NCBI RefSeq assembly: GCF_005281345.1
Contig: NZ_SZXJ01000027.1
Coordinates: 209,170-273,169 of the forward strand
Reading direction: 5' to 3'
Origin: Citrobacter sp. wls619
GTDB lineage: Bacteria > Pseudomonadota > Gammaproteobacteria > Enterobacterales > Enterobacteriaceae
Length of the DNA stretch: 64,000 nt
The notes under the pieces are model-generated. The model did not search any database. It was not told where the DNA came from and worked only from the letters and a program-made list of their open reading frames with translations. The position numbers were made by a program, and so were the translations under genes. This document shows positions 1 to 8,817 of this stretch, piece after piece; the stretch's first letter is position 1, and each line of letters starts with the position of its first letter.

Positions 1-175
1 GAACGCCCTTTACACGTTCACAGGAGCCGGCGTTTCAGAGAAGCGATGAACATGAGGTGAACGGAACCCTCCGCCGGGAGCCGGGATTGTAAAGGGCGTG
101 GCGGAGAACGCCCTTTACACGTTCACAGGAGCCGGCGTTTCAGAGAAGCGATGAACATGAGGTGAACGGAACCCT
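1..175. repeat. Two direct copies of a 70-bp repeat (window-edge array)
   Basis: Positions 1-70 are repeated identically at 106-175, a 105-bp period with a 35-bp spacer (71-105). Inside each copy, GTTCAC near the start pairs with GTGAAC near the end. The spacer end (TGTAAAGGGCGT, about 88-99) is complementary to the repeat start (ACGCCCTTTACA), so a larger hairpin can form. The array may continue beyond the window. It lies downstream of the TonB-receptor gene, on its 3' side. It resembles neither ERIC nor the standard REP consensus that I know. Confidence 0.85.
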
Positions 176-288
176 TTCTCTGAGAGTGCATATTCATAAC
201 TTCTACCCTCACAGGCGATACTTTCTGAAACTGAGGCGTTAACTGAACAGCATTACCCTGAACGGGGCCGTTTCTCTGTATCGCTAAG

Positions 289-2259
289 TCAGAACTGATA
301 CTCAACCCCGGCCCAGTAATTGCGACCTTCTTCGATAAACCCTTCGCTGTAGACGTACTGTGTATCAAACAGGTTGTTGACCGACGCGTTAACGCTAAAG
401 CCATGTCCGATGGTGTAATCTGCCCGGAGGTGGGTAATGGCGAACCCGGACGCTTTTTGTGAGCCATCAGAATTGCTATAGCTTGAAGAGCGGGCCTCTT
501 CGGACAGCGTAATGCTGAGTGGGTCCCACGGCTTCAGCGTCATCCAGGCGGTCAGGGTTTGCGTTGGCAGATCGGTAATTTTACCGATGTCGCTGCGTTT
601 AACGTCAGCATGGATCAGACCGTAGCTTAGCCCCACATCCAGCATGTCAAAGACCTTACCTTTGACGCCTGCATCCAGGCCGGTGTAATCCACCCGACCA
701 CTGTTTTGGTTCTGAATCGTGTCGGCATCAATATTGTGGGACAGAATCGCATCGGTAATGCGGTTGTAATACACGCTGGCTTCGAATCCCCAGTTCTGGG
801 TGAACGAACCGTTCCACGTAAGATCGACGCTGCGGGCGCGTTCCGGTTTTAGCTGCGGGTTGACCAGCGCTATCTGGTTATAAGCCGGTTTTGACGTGGT
901 GTAGCGCTCTTTCAGCGTGGGGAAGCGCGTTCTGTCAGAGTAGGACAGCGCTAACGTGTCAGAATTTTCAAAGTGGTATTTGGTCATTACCTGCCAGTTA
1001 AAGGCGGACTGGTCGTTGTCATCATAATGGGTAACGCTGCCGTTTTTCTCGTGCTTCATCCCCTCTACGCTGTCACGCCAGTCGTAGCTGATACCTGCCA
1101 CCACATCGACATTATCCGCAGCCGCCCATTGATATTCACTGGCGACAGACCAGGTACGATCTTCGTAGCGGTCATAAGCGGCATTCGGAGCCCCTTTTTC
1201 GCGATGAACATCGTCTTTCCAGTTCACGGCGAAAGAGAGCAGGTCGTTTTCCCGCATATCAGCGGAAAGCTGCAGACCTGCGCCGTCGCTGTAGTCAGAA
1301 TAATGGCTGTAGCTGCCTTTCTTATTTTTCAGATCGGCAAGGGAATTGTACATCATCAGCGTATTTTCAAAGGTGTCGCGATACAGGCGGCTTTTCAATG
1401 TAAAGCGATCGCCCAAATGCGTGGTACCCTGATAGTAGTAACTTTCTTTATCATATTGCGGCCATTGCCAATAACGCGATTTCTGGCTGCTGGTTCCGGC
1501 ATACGGCGGGTTATCTTTTTCGCCGTCCTGATTAATGTAGGTCAGAACATACTCATCATCGCCGCGTGGCGTGAACCCCAGTTTCACGATGCCGCGTTTA
1601 TCATCGGCTGATGAGTTAATCATCTTGCCATTGCTGCCCGCTACCGGGTTATCAACACCATGAGGTAATCCGAGGAAATCCTGTTTTAGCTGGCTACCAC
1701 TGAGCTGGATATAGCCGAGATCGTTGCTGGCACCGAACGACGCGTGCATATCATGGGCATTGTCTTTACTACGGCTCCAGCCCTGACGATACCCCAGAGA
1801 GCCCTCAATTGGCTTGGTGGGCTTTTTGGTCGTGATGTTGATAGCGCCACCCATCTGGTTCGGCCCCTGTAGCAAAGATGAGTAGCCTTTAGAGACTTCG
1901 ACAGAAGCGATATCGGATGTCAGAAAACGGCCTAAATCAAGGTTGCCATCGTAGGGGATGTACACCGGAACACCGTCGAAAAAGACCGGGACCTGACGGC
2001 TGTCAAAACCGCGGACCTTCACTTGTTGCTCATTACGGTTACCGGATTTTTGCAGCACGACGCCGGGAACGACGCTTAGCGCCTGCGCCACGTTTTGTTT
2101 ATCCAGTTGCTGCATCGTTTCCTGGCCGAGAACCGTCGTGGTTGCGGCGGAGGCCGGACTCGACCAGACGGTCATGGTTTCGCTTTCCTGCCCAGCAAAA
2201 GCACCTTGCGCGAAAGCAAACGACAGGGCTGTGTAAAGACAACTTTTGTTGAAATTCAT
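289..2259 (-). CDS. TonB-dependent outer-membrane receptor of a ModE-controlled uptake operon
   Basis: A 656-residue outer-membrane TonB-dependent transporter. It has a signal peptide (about residues 1-22), a TonB box-like ETMTVW at 27-32, a plug domain (VPGVVLQKSGN..., VRGFDSRQVPVFFDGVPVY) and a long beta-barrel ending in aromatic YQF, as expected for Bam-dependent insertion. It is the last gene of a six-gene minus-strand operon. Only 23 bp separate it from modD. Receptors of this family carry metal chelates or cobamides. The ligand cannot be read from the sequence, but the ModE site and ModD upstream point to a molybdate or tungstate complex rather than ferric siderophore. The family call is firm; the ligand is inferred. 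Confidence 0.93.
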   Translation of the reverse strand: MNFNKSCLYTALSFAFAQGAFAGQESETMTVWSSPASAATTTVLGQETMQQLDKQNVAQALSVVPGVVLQKSGNRNEQQVKVRGFDSRQVPVFFDGVPVYIPYDGNLDLGRFLTSDIASVEVSKGYSSLLQGPNQMGGAINITTKKPTKPIEGSLGYRQGWSRSKDNAHDMHASFGASNDLGYIQLSGSQLKQDFLGLPHGVDNPVAGSNGKMINSSADDKRGIVKLGFTPRGDDEYVLTYINQDGEKDNPPYAGTSSQKSRYWQWPQYDKESYYYQGTTHLGDRFTLKSRLYRDTFENTLMMYNSLADLKNKKGSYSHYSDYSDGAGLQLSADMRENDLLSFAVNWKDDVHREKGAPNAAYDRYEDRTWSVASEYQWAAADNVDVVAGISYDWRDSVEGMKHEKNGSVTHYDDNDQSAFNWQVMTKYHFENSDTLALSYSDRTRFPTLKERYTTSKPAYNQIALVNPQLKPERARSVDLTWNGSFTQNWGFEASVYYNRITDAILSHNIDADTIQNQNSGRVDYTGLDAGVKGKVFDMLDVGLSYGLIHADVKRSDIGKITDLPTQTLTAWMTLKPWDPLSITLSEEARSSSYSNSDGSQKASGFAITHLRADYTIGHGFSVNASVNNLFDTQYVYSEGFIEEGRNYWAGVEYQF

Positions 2260-2282
2260 TATTTATAGTCCATTTATAAATG

Positions 2283-3140
2283 TTATATGCCACGTGCGTC
2301 CGGGCTCAGGCTAACTTTGATATCCGCCGGTGGGGCGTAGTAAGGCGCGGAGGTGATAAAGAGCCTGATGCCACAGTCGAGATAACTCGCCAGTGAGGCG
2401 AGGGTAATGCCGCCAGTCAGCGCTAGCGTGCAATGGGGGGCCAGAGAAGGAGCCTGGCGAGCGATGTCTGCTGCCTGCTCAGGGGTAAACTTATCGAGTT
2501 GCAGCACATCAGGGGCTGCATGTAGCGCGGCCAGTGCCTCATCGGGGGTATCGGCTTCGACGACAATCTTTTTTTCTGGCGCATGGGCGCGGAGTTGCGC
2601 GATTGCTGCAGCCCAGTCGTGCGGATCGGCAAGAAAACGGCGATGATTCGCAAACAGCAGCACGGTTTCGGCGCATCCTCCGCGATGGATAATGCCTCCG
2701 GCGGCAAGGATCGCCTGGGTCGCCAGCATACGCGTGCCGGGGATGGCTTTGCGGGTACAGGCAATCTGCCCATCGGGATAGCGTTGGCGTAGCACGTTCA
2801 GCATCTCGTCGAGATAGCGCGATACGCCGCAGCTCCATTCCAGTACGTTCTGTACCGCTTTCCAGCCCTGGTGCAGCGCCGCCGCGTTACCGTGCGCGCG
2901 CAGAAGTAACTGTCCGGTGTTCGCCCGTTCGCCATCGGGCACAAGGTCGGTAACGGTCAAACCCAGTGATGTCAGCATTTGTCTGGCCACAGCGGTTCCG
3001 CTCACGCACCCGCCCTGGCGGTGATAAAAATCCATATTCCCCGGCTGTTCGCCGATACCTAACGCCCGGGTTGTTAAATCGCCGCCCTGAATATCTTCCA
3101 GCAGCAGCGCATCGACTTGCGCCTGTGAGCAGTAGATCAT
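2283..3140 (-). CDS. modD: ModD, quinolinate-phosphoribosyltransferase-like molybdenum-locus protein
   Basis: A 285-residue protein of the ModD family, homologous to nicotinate-nucleotide pyrophosphorylase (NadC). The fold signature is visible in ARKAIPGTR-like text (CTRKAIPGTR), in GGCAETVLLFANHR and in the C-terminal ALTGGITLASLASYLDCG phosphate-binding loop. ModD genes are known from molybdate-transport operons, but their biochemical role is not settled. An upstream start would add 10 residues. I chose ATG at 3140 because it overlaps the TGA of the methyltransferase gene (ATGA), a typical coupled start. Its presence is one of the two pieces of evidence linking this operon to molybdenum. 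Confidence 0.82.
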   Translation of the reverse strand: MIYCSQAQVDALLLEDIQGGDLTTRALGIGEQPGNMDFYHRQGGCVSGTAVARQMLTSLGLTVTDLVPDGERANTGQLLLRAHGNAAALHQGWKAVQNVLEWSCGVSRYLDEMLNVLRQRYPDGQIACTRKAIPGTRMLATQAILAAGGIIHRGGCAETVLLFANHRRFLADPHDWAAAIAQLRAHAPEKKIVVEADTPDEALAALHAAPDVLQLDKFTPEQAADIARQAPSLAPHCTLALTGGITLASLASYLDCGIRLFITSAPYYAPPADIKVSLSPDARGI

Positions 3141-3949
3141 TGCAGCGCCTCCCGCGGTACGCTGTCCCACCAGATAAGCGCCCAGTCGCGACTGGCGGGC
3201 GCGATGGTGCGAGGGTCCTGCTGATGGTACCAGTGCTCCAGACGCTCAATTTCGTCTGTGCTCAGTTCCCCCATGCTCCAGCGCACGTTTTCCAGAAAAC
3301 GTGTCCAGGTGCTGTTGTCCTGCTGACAGTTGGGTCCACGGATAAAATCAACATGTGCGTGAATGCCCATCTGATACAAAACATTCAGTGCATAGATATA
3401 GTTGGGAAGCTCAATCACCTCGCGCCCCAACGCACGCTGAATCGTGGGTGATACAAATGAGGAACTGACGAGATGGGTGGTGTAAACCCGTAGCCGGGCC
3501 TGATTATTCAGTTTGGTCATGGCCTGGCGCATATCGGCAACCAGCGTCGAACGTGAGGCGACGGCAATATCACATTGGGGCAGGTCGTCCCAGTGCGCTT
3601 CCCATGCGCGCTGCACCCACTGTACGTGGCGCGCGCCCATCTGCCCGGCACGGCGAGCGGCAACGCTCAGCATTCCCTGGCTGTAGTCAACGCCGTAAAC
3701 GATCGGCATTTTTTTGGCCAGCGCCAGCGCAACCGTTCCGGGTCCGCAACCCATATCAAACAGTGATTCAGCACCTTTCAGGTCAATCTTGCTCAATAAC
3801 TGGAGCAGGTAGCTGTCGGTTAATGAGGCGCAATTCTCTGCCATTTTTTCCGCACGTTTGTCCCAGTGCTCTGGTTTTTTCTCGGTTCGCTTCGCCAGAA
3901 GTAACTGTTTGCGGTACAGGTCAGCAAAATCAATGTCGTCAATGAGCAT
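3137..3949 (-). CDS. Class I SAM-dependent methyltransferase in the molybdenum-linked operon
   Basis: A 270-residue cytoplasmic protein with a Rossmann-type SAM-binding motif LFDMGCGPGTVALAL at about residues 63-77 and a second acidic loop GVDYSQGM. The substrate is unknown. Its position between the ABC ATPase (9-bp gap, with ribosome-binding sequence AAGGA) and modD (ATGA overlap) shows co-expression with the transporter. A plausible but unproven role is modification or release of an imported metal chelate, or of a metallophore. No other biosynthetic gene for a chelator is present nearby. Family assignment is firm; role unknown. Confidence 0.85.
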   Translation of the reverse strand: MLIDDIDFADLYRKQLLLAKRTEKKPEHWDKRAEKMAENCASLTDSYLLQLLSKIDLKGAESLFDMGCGPGTVALALAKKMPIVYGVDYSQGMLSVAARRAGQMGARHVQWVQRAWEAHWDDLPQCDIAVASRSTLVADMRQAMTKLNNQARLRVYTTHLVSSSFVSPTIQRALGREVIELPNYIYALNVLYQMGIHAHVDFIRGPNCQQDNSTWTRFLENVRWSMGELSTDEIERLEHWYHQQDPRTIAPASRDWALIWWDSVPREALQ

Positions 3950-3958
3950 CGTGATTCC

Positions 3959-4720
3959 TTAATCGTGTGAGCCAAAGAGGTGATGGGCTATTTGTGAGGG
4001 GGTGACCCGATACAGGGTGGCCAGACGTTCAGCTGCCAGTTGGTGTTCAGGCTCCCCCTGTGACACCAGACCGTCTGGCTCGACGCGCACCACGCTGTCG
4101 GCAATGGCGCGCGCATGCAACGGATGGTGGGTCGACATCAGCAGCGCCATGCCAGAATCTTTTAGCGTGACCAGTGTGTCGAGCAGTCGGATCTGGTGAC
4201 CAAAATCGAGGCTGGAAGCGGGTTCATCCAGCAGTAAAAGACGTGGACGTTGTGCCAGCGCACGGGCAATCAACACCAGTTGGCGTTCACCTCCGCTGAG
4301 TGTGTTCCAGCGCCGGGGCGCGAGATGCGGGATCGCCAGCACGTCCAGTTGTTCAAGGGCGATATCGCGCTCTTTGACGCCGGGAACGGCAAATGCCGCC
4401 ATTTGCGGGGCCAGTCCCATCATCACCATATCCAGAGCCGTGAAGGCAAACGCACCGTCATGTGCCTGAGGAACCCAGGCGATGAAGGCGGCGCGTTCAC
4501 GGTCGCTGAGATGATTCACCGCGATACCATCAAGCATAATCTGGCCAGCAATCGGTTGAAGAACGCCAAGAATGGTACGCATCAGGGTGGTTTTCCCGCT
4601 GCCATTGGCGCCAATCAGGCAACAGATTGACCCTGGCGCGACGCTAAACGAGACATCGCGCAAGACAGGGTGCCGGGAATGGTAGCCGAGAGACGCATGT
4701 TGTACGGTCAGCAACGTCAT
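3959..4720 (-). CDS. ABC transporter ATPase, FecE/BtuD/MolC type
   Basis: A 253-residue ATP-binding subunit. It shows Walker A (GANGSGKTT), Q-loop, signature LSGGERQLVLIARALA, Walker B LLLLDEPASSLD and the switch His in MSTHHP. An open frame extends 59 codons upstream, but that part lies inside the permease gene in another frame. The ATG at 4720 overlaps the permease TGA (ATGA) and starts the conserved domain, so I use it. It powers the partner permease encoded directly upstream. The family includes the importers for ferric siderophores, cobalamin and, in Haemophilus (MolABC), molybdate or tungstate. Confidence 0.93.
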   Translation of the reverse strand: MTLLTVQHASLGYHSRHPVLRDVSFSVAPGSICCLIGANGSGKTTLMRTILGVLQPIAGQIMLDGIAVNHLSDRERAAFIAWVPQAHDGAFAFTALDMVMMGLAPQMAAFAVPGVKERDIALEQLDVLAIPHLAPRRWNTLSGGERQLVLIARALAQRPRLLLLDEPASSLDFGHQIRLLDTLVTLKDSGMALLMSTHHPLHARAIADSVVRVEPDGLVSQGEPEHQLAAERLATLYRVTPSQIAHHLFGSHD

Positions 4721-5703
4721 GGTCGGCCTCCCCGGAGCAGAAGTAACAGGAAGAAGGGGGCACCAATAAATGCGGTCAGGATCCCCAGCGGGATTTCCGT
4801 GCTGCTCAGGGTGCGGGCAAGGGTGTCTGTCAGCAGCAGTAAAATAGCGCCGATCCCCATTGAAACGGGCAGTAGCCGTTGGTGGTTGTTCCCACAAAGC
4901 AGTCTGCCAATGTGTGGCACCACCAGCCCAATCCAGCCAATAATTCCGGCAATCGCCACAGTACAGGCGGTGATAAGCGTGGCGCAGATAATCAGCCAGA
5001 GCCGTAGCCGGGATACGTTGATGCCCAGAGAACGGGCTTCATCATCCGAGAGGGTGAGCAAATTCATGCGCCAGCGTAGCAGCAACAGCGGCACCAAACC
5101 GGCCACGATCAGCGGTGCGGACAACCACAGGTCGTGGGCGGTGATGGTCGACAGACCACCGAGTAGCCAGAAGGTAATCGACGGTAGCTGGGTATACGGG
5201 TCAGCCAGCGTTTTGATGAGCGAAATCCCTGCGCCGCACACCGTACCCAGCGCAATGCCGACCAGTACAAGGGTGAGTACCGGATCGTGGCGTTTTACCC
5301 GCTGGGTGATGAGCCACACGCCCGCCACCACGAACAGGCCGCCGACAAATGCATACAGTTGAATACACAGGATCGGTAAACCCAGCAGGATGGCGGTACA
5401 GGCCCCTAAACCCGCCCCGGCCGCCACGCCGAGAATATCCGGCGACACCAGTGGGTTACGGAACATACCCTGATAAGTGGTCCCTGCGCCCGCCAGTGCC
5501 GCGCCCAGCAGCAATGCAGCCAGAATGCGCGGCAATCGAATCTGCCAGAAGACGATTTTGTCCTGTGTCGGCACGCCTGGATGGCCAGCAATGAGGTTCA
5601 TCACCTGCTGGGCATCCAGGCGGTATGCACCTGAAACCGTTGCGACGATGACACACGCGGCAATGGCTGCGATCATCAGGATACTCAGCGTTGTCATTCT
5701 CAT
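4717..5703 (-). CDS. ABC transporter permease, FecCD/BtuC/MolB type
   Basis: A 328-residue, roughly ten-helix inner-membrane permease of the FecCD family. Family landmarks include QMRNPLVSPDILGVAAGAGLGA-like text (FRNPLVSPDILGVAAGA), GWIGLVVPHIGRLL and a C-terminal GILTAFIGAPFFLLLLLRGGR. It should form a homodimer with the ATPase encoded next and receive ligand from the Tat-type binding protein encoded upstream. The ATG at 5703 shares one base with the binding-protein stop (TGATG); a GTG one codon earlier is possible. The 3' end overlaps the ATPase start. Confidence 0.93.
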   Translation of the reverse strand: MRMTTLSILMIAAIAACVIVATVSGAYRLDAQQVMNLIAGHPGVPTQDKIVFWQIRLPRILAALLLGAALAGAGTTYQGMFRNPLVSPDILGVAAGAGLGACTAILLGLPILCIQLYAFVGGLFVVAGVWLITQRVKRHDPVLTLVLVGIALGTVCGAGISLIKTLADPYTQLPSITFWLLGGLSTITAHDLWLSAPLIVAGLVPLLLLRWRMNLLTLSDDEARSLGINVSRLRLWLIICATLITACTVAIAGIIGWIGLVVPHIGRLLCGNNHQRLLPVSMGIGAILLLLTDTLARTLSSTEIPLGILTAFIGAPFFLLLLLRGGRP

Positions 5704-6725
5704 CACAGTGTCACCAGCTTCTGAAACTGTGCATCGCTTAATGAGGTGTGCCAGAACAACTCTGCGTAGCGCTGCATATCGGTCTTAAAGTGGGTTTCAA
5801 TTTGGGGGGCAAGCCAGGCGTGCAGGCGACGCAATCCCAGCAACCGGTTGATGCCCGGCGGAGCGTCCAGCCAGCCAAACGGCAGTCCGCTGAGAAACAG
5901 AATACGTTGCTCAGCAACGGCTTTGACCCCTTGCCAGACGGGATCTTCTCGCAGGTACTTTGCGGTGACTGCATCCTGAACCAGAATAATATCGGGCTGC
6001 CAGCCCAACAGATTTTCCATGGATACCTGGGTCAATCCATGTCGTCCCGGGATTTGCGCGACATTGTGTAATCCCAGTAACTCTGGTGCTTCGGTATGCA
6101 GTGAACCCTGCAAACCGGTTTCCAGCCCTCTGGCACCGCGTGCGGCATAAAAGCGCAGTTTTGCTGCGGGGGAGTGCGAAAACGCATCTGCGTCATCAAT
6201 AAATCGACGGGCCAGTGCGGCCTGTGCAGAGGCCCGTGCTGCCATACCCAGCGCGGCCCCTGCGGCTTGCAGTTGCGCCGGGGTTTGTCGGAGCTCGCCG
6301 TTAATTAGCAGCCACGGAACGTGCGTTTGCGCGTTGACCTGCCGGGCTTGAGAAAGCCAGGTTTCATCAGCATTGCCGCAGTCCACCACCAGGTCGGGTT
6401 TCAGCGCTAACAAGGCCTCCAGTGACAGGGTGCTGGCGCGTCCTGCCAGTCTTCCCAGCTTCGGTAACGCCAAAATGTCATGATGGAATGGCACTGCGGC
6501 CTGGTGAGAAAAATCAAAGGATGAAAATCCCACCAGTTTTTCCGGTGCGACAGCCAGCAATAGCATATCGGCAGGTGCTCCGGCACTGACGACGCGCTGG
6601 ATTGTGTCGGGTGATGGCGGCGAACCGACAGCGACGGTAAGCGGTGTTTGGGCAAGGGCCGGAAAATGGCGTAACAGCAGCGCAGATGCCACGAGCTGGG
6701 CAAACATCCTTCTTGTCAGTGGCAT
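5703..6725 (-). CDS. Periplasmic binding protein of FecCD-type importer, Tat-type signal
   Basis: A 340-residue cluster A (BtuF/FhuD/MolA-like) substrate-binding protein, first gene of the operon. The N-terminus has a twin-arginine motif TRRMF at residues 4-8 followed by a hydrophobic stretch and ALAQ cleavage site, so Tat export of a folded protein is likely. The body has the two-lobe pattern with VDCGNADETW and WQPDIILVQDA. A ribosome-binding AGGA lies 8 bases before the ATG, and a ModE-like operator begins 26 bases upstream. MolA of Haemophilus is a family precedent for molybdate binding in this fold. The ligand here is inferred from regulation and neighbours, not from residues. Confidence 0.88.
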   Translation of the reverse strand: MPLTRRMFAQLVASALLLRHFPALAQTPLTVAVGSPPSPDTIQRVVSAGAPADMLLLAVAPEKLVGFSSFDFSHQAAVPFHHDILALPKLGRLAGRASTLSLEALLALKPDLVVDCGNADETWLSQARQVNAQTHVPWLLINGELRQTPAQLQAAGAALGMAARASAQAALARRFIDDADAFSHSPAAKLRFYAARGARGLETGLQGSLHTEAPELLGLHNVAQIPGRHGLTQVSMENLLGWQPDIILVQDAVTAKYLREDPVWQGVKAVAEQRILFLSGLPFGWLDAPPGINRLLGLRRLHAWLAPQIETHFKTDMQRYAELFWHTSLSDAQFQKLVTL

Positions 6726-6750
6726 TATGTTGATCCTGAACAGTGATAAA

Positions 6751-6779
6751 ATCGCTATATATTTACATATACAGCGAAT
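6751..6779 (-). promoter_or_regulatory. ModE (molybdate repressor) operator
   Basis: The sequence reads ATCGCTATATA, six bases, then TATACAGCGAA. The ModE consensus as I know it is ATCGnTATATA-N6-TATATAnCGAT. The left half matches fully; the right half differs at one base of the TATATA core and one terminal base. The spacing is exactly six. It lies 26-54 bases upstream of the binding-protein ATG, where a repressor would cover the promoter. Seen directly as a match; function as a ModE site is inferred. Confidence 0.8.
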
Positions 6780-6875
6780 AAAAACATGTTCAGAATCAAT
6801 TTCACACGGATGAAAACAGGGGATACCCCATAAGGGCTAGATGCAATGGATACACCTGAAATGGAGATTTATGGC

Positions 6876-6905
6876 ACCAAAAAATCCGCGACCAGGCGCG
6901 GATTT
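6876..6905 (-). terminator. Rho-independent terminator of treA
   Basis: On the minus strand the arms AAATCCGCG and CGCGGATTT enclose a six-base loop and are followed by a run of T. It sits 28 bases after the treA stop codon. Confidence 0.85.
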
Positions 6906-6932
6906 AGAGGACGCTTAAGACACCAGAGAAGA

Positions 6933-8645
6933 TTAGGACGTCGGTTGAGTCTGCTTTTTGGCCTCGGAAGGCGTGTGACTGGCGGGGGCGGGGCGCGTTG
7001 CCGGTACGTTGTCGCAGGGTTTATCTTTAGCACATATCAGATCGAGCATTTTTAGCGTTACGCCGTTAGTCCAGCCGAAACCATCCTGTAGCGGGTATTC
7101 GCCACCACCGCCACCGGTTCCTGTGCTGCTCACGTCATACTTCTCAACCAGTTTTTTCTCACGATCGTAGGTGTGCTGCACATTGGTGAGGAATCGCCAG
7201 GTGACATCCATAGCGACATCATTTTGGCCATAGTTCTGTAATCCCGATGCAGCGACCCACTGTAACGGCGCCCAGCCGTTGGGGGCATCCCACTGCTGGC
7301 CGCTTTTCACCGACGTGGTGGCAAGGCCGCCTGGTTGCAACAGATGCGCCTGAGTTGCTGCTGCCACCTTGCTGGCACGATCTTTCGCTGCCGCATTTAC
7401 AAATAAGGGGAACAGCGCGGCGGCAGTTAACTGATTACGGACTTTGTGGCTCTTCAGATCATAGTCGGCATACCAGCCTTCTTTGTCATTTCACAACCAG
7501 GTTTCAATCCCTTTTTGGCGGGCATTGGCAAAGCCCTCGTACTGCGCTGCTTTGGCATCGTCACCTGCGGCTTTGCTGGCGAGAGCGATCATTTTCTCCA
7601 TCTTGTATAACAACGCATTGAGATCGACAGGCACGATGCTGGTGGTGCGCAGGGTACTTAGCTGGTTGGGGTTATCCATCCAGCGCGAACTAAAGTCCCA
7701 GCCGGATGCGGCGGCTGAGCGCAGGTCGCGATAAATTTCAGTGGCAGGGCGGTTCGGGTTGCTTTTCGCGGTGGCAATATCTTCAACCCAGGATTCAGGT
7801 CTTGGCGTATCGCGGTCATCCCAGTAGCGGTTTAAAAGGGTGCCATCAGCCAGTTTGACCACCCGTTTATGCTGTTGACCGGGCTGAAGCGCTTCGCCTC
7901 CTTCCATCCAGTAGCTGTACTCTTTTTGCATCTGCGGGAGATATTTTTTCAGCGCGTCGTTACCGTCATGCTGCGCCAGCAGTTCAACCATAAAGGCAAA
8001 GAACGGCGGCTGCGAACGGCTCAGGTAGTAGCTTCGGTTGCCGTTAGGAATGTGCCCCCACGAATCAATCTCATAAGCGAAGTTGGCCACCATATCAGAG
8101 ACCTTGTCCCAGCGATTGCTCTCGGCCAGCCCCAGCATGGTAAAATAGCTATCCCAGTAATAAATCTCACGAAAACGCCCGCCCGGCACTACATAGGGTT
8201 CTGGTAGCGGCAGCAGAGAGTCCCATTTTTCGACATCGGTGGTTGAGCGAGTGAGTACCGGCCACAGTCCGTCAATGTGCTCGCGGAGTGATTGCCCGGC
8301 CGGGGGGACGTATTTCTCACCCTCTTTTGGCAACGTGAAATTCACTTCCACAAAATGGCGTAAATCAAAGCCGGACTGATTTTTCTGCATCCGATAATCG
8401 GCAAGGATCATCAGCGGATCGCTGTTGGGCACTGCGTCGGCAAAGGTTTTCTGATCGGGAAATAGCTTTGCTGTCTGTACATCATTGAACAACGGACCAA
8501 GCAGAATATCAGGAGGAGAGGGCGTAGCGGCAGGTGAATCCTCGGCGTGCGCAGTAAAAGAAGCCAGAGCAAAAAAGGTGCTTGCGAGCGTCAGTTTTAT
8601 CGCCACTGACAGCAGGCCTGGATGGCGAATGGCGGGCGTTATCAT
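6933..8645 (-). pseudogene. treA: Periplasmic trehalase gene with an in-frame TGA stop
   Basis: TreA hydrolyses trehalose to glucose in the periplasm. The reading frame is otherwise intact over about 570 codons (E. coli TreA is 565 residues). It keeps a signal peptide and family blocks such as [15 protein letters not shown] and [14 protein letters not shown]-like text. At 7491-7493 a TGA replaces the Trp codon of the conserved LWND block (here TWL[15 protein letters not shown]), giving a 384-residue product. Everything after it stays in frame to 6933, including [18 protein letters not shown], which holds the C-terminal catalytic glutamate. The truncated product should therefore be inactive. 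A sequencing error or a recent nonsense mutation are both possible. The gene ends at a strong terminator. Confidence 0.9.
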
Positions 8646-8780
8646 TGGTTAATCTCCTTAGCGGCGTGCCGAAGCTGCGGCATTTACCATGAGAAAACCT
8701 TAGTTCAGGATCGACCGTTGCGCGTGATCCGCCCCCCATTTTGCGATTAAACAGACATTTCCTGACGGAGGAAGTGAAAT

Positions 8781-8810
8781 AGCCCACCTTTTACAGATAA
8801 CGGGTGGGCT
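8781..8810 (-). terminator. Hairpin downstream of dhaM
   Basis: Eight-base arms AGCCCACC and GGTGGGCT lie just after the dhaM stop. Only a weak U-rich tail follows on the minus strand, so termination may be partial. Confidence 0.6.
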
Positions 8811-8817
8811 GTGGGTA

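Noticed and set aside
289-6725. Ordinary Fur-regulated siderophore operon
   Set aside because: No Fur-like box was seen, while a near-consensus ModE site and ModD are present; iron remains possible but is not favoured.
7491-7493. Selenocysteine or programmed readthrough in treA
   Set aside because: The family has Trp at this position and no role for selenocysteine is known; no convincing hairpin directly after the TGA was evident.
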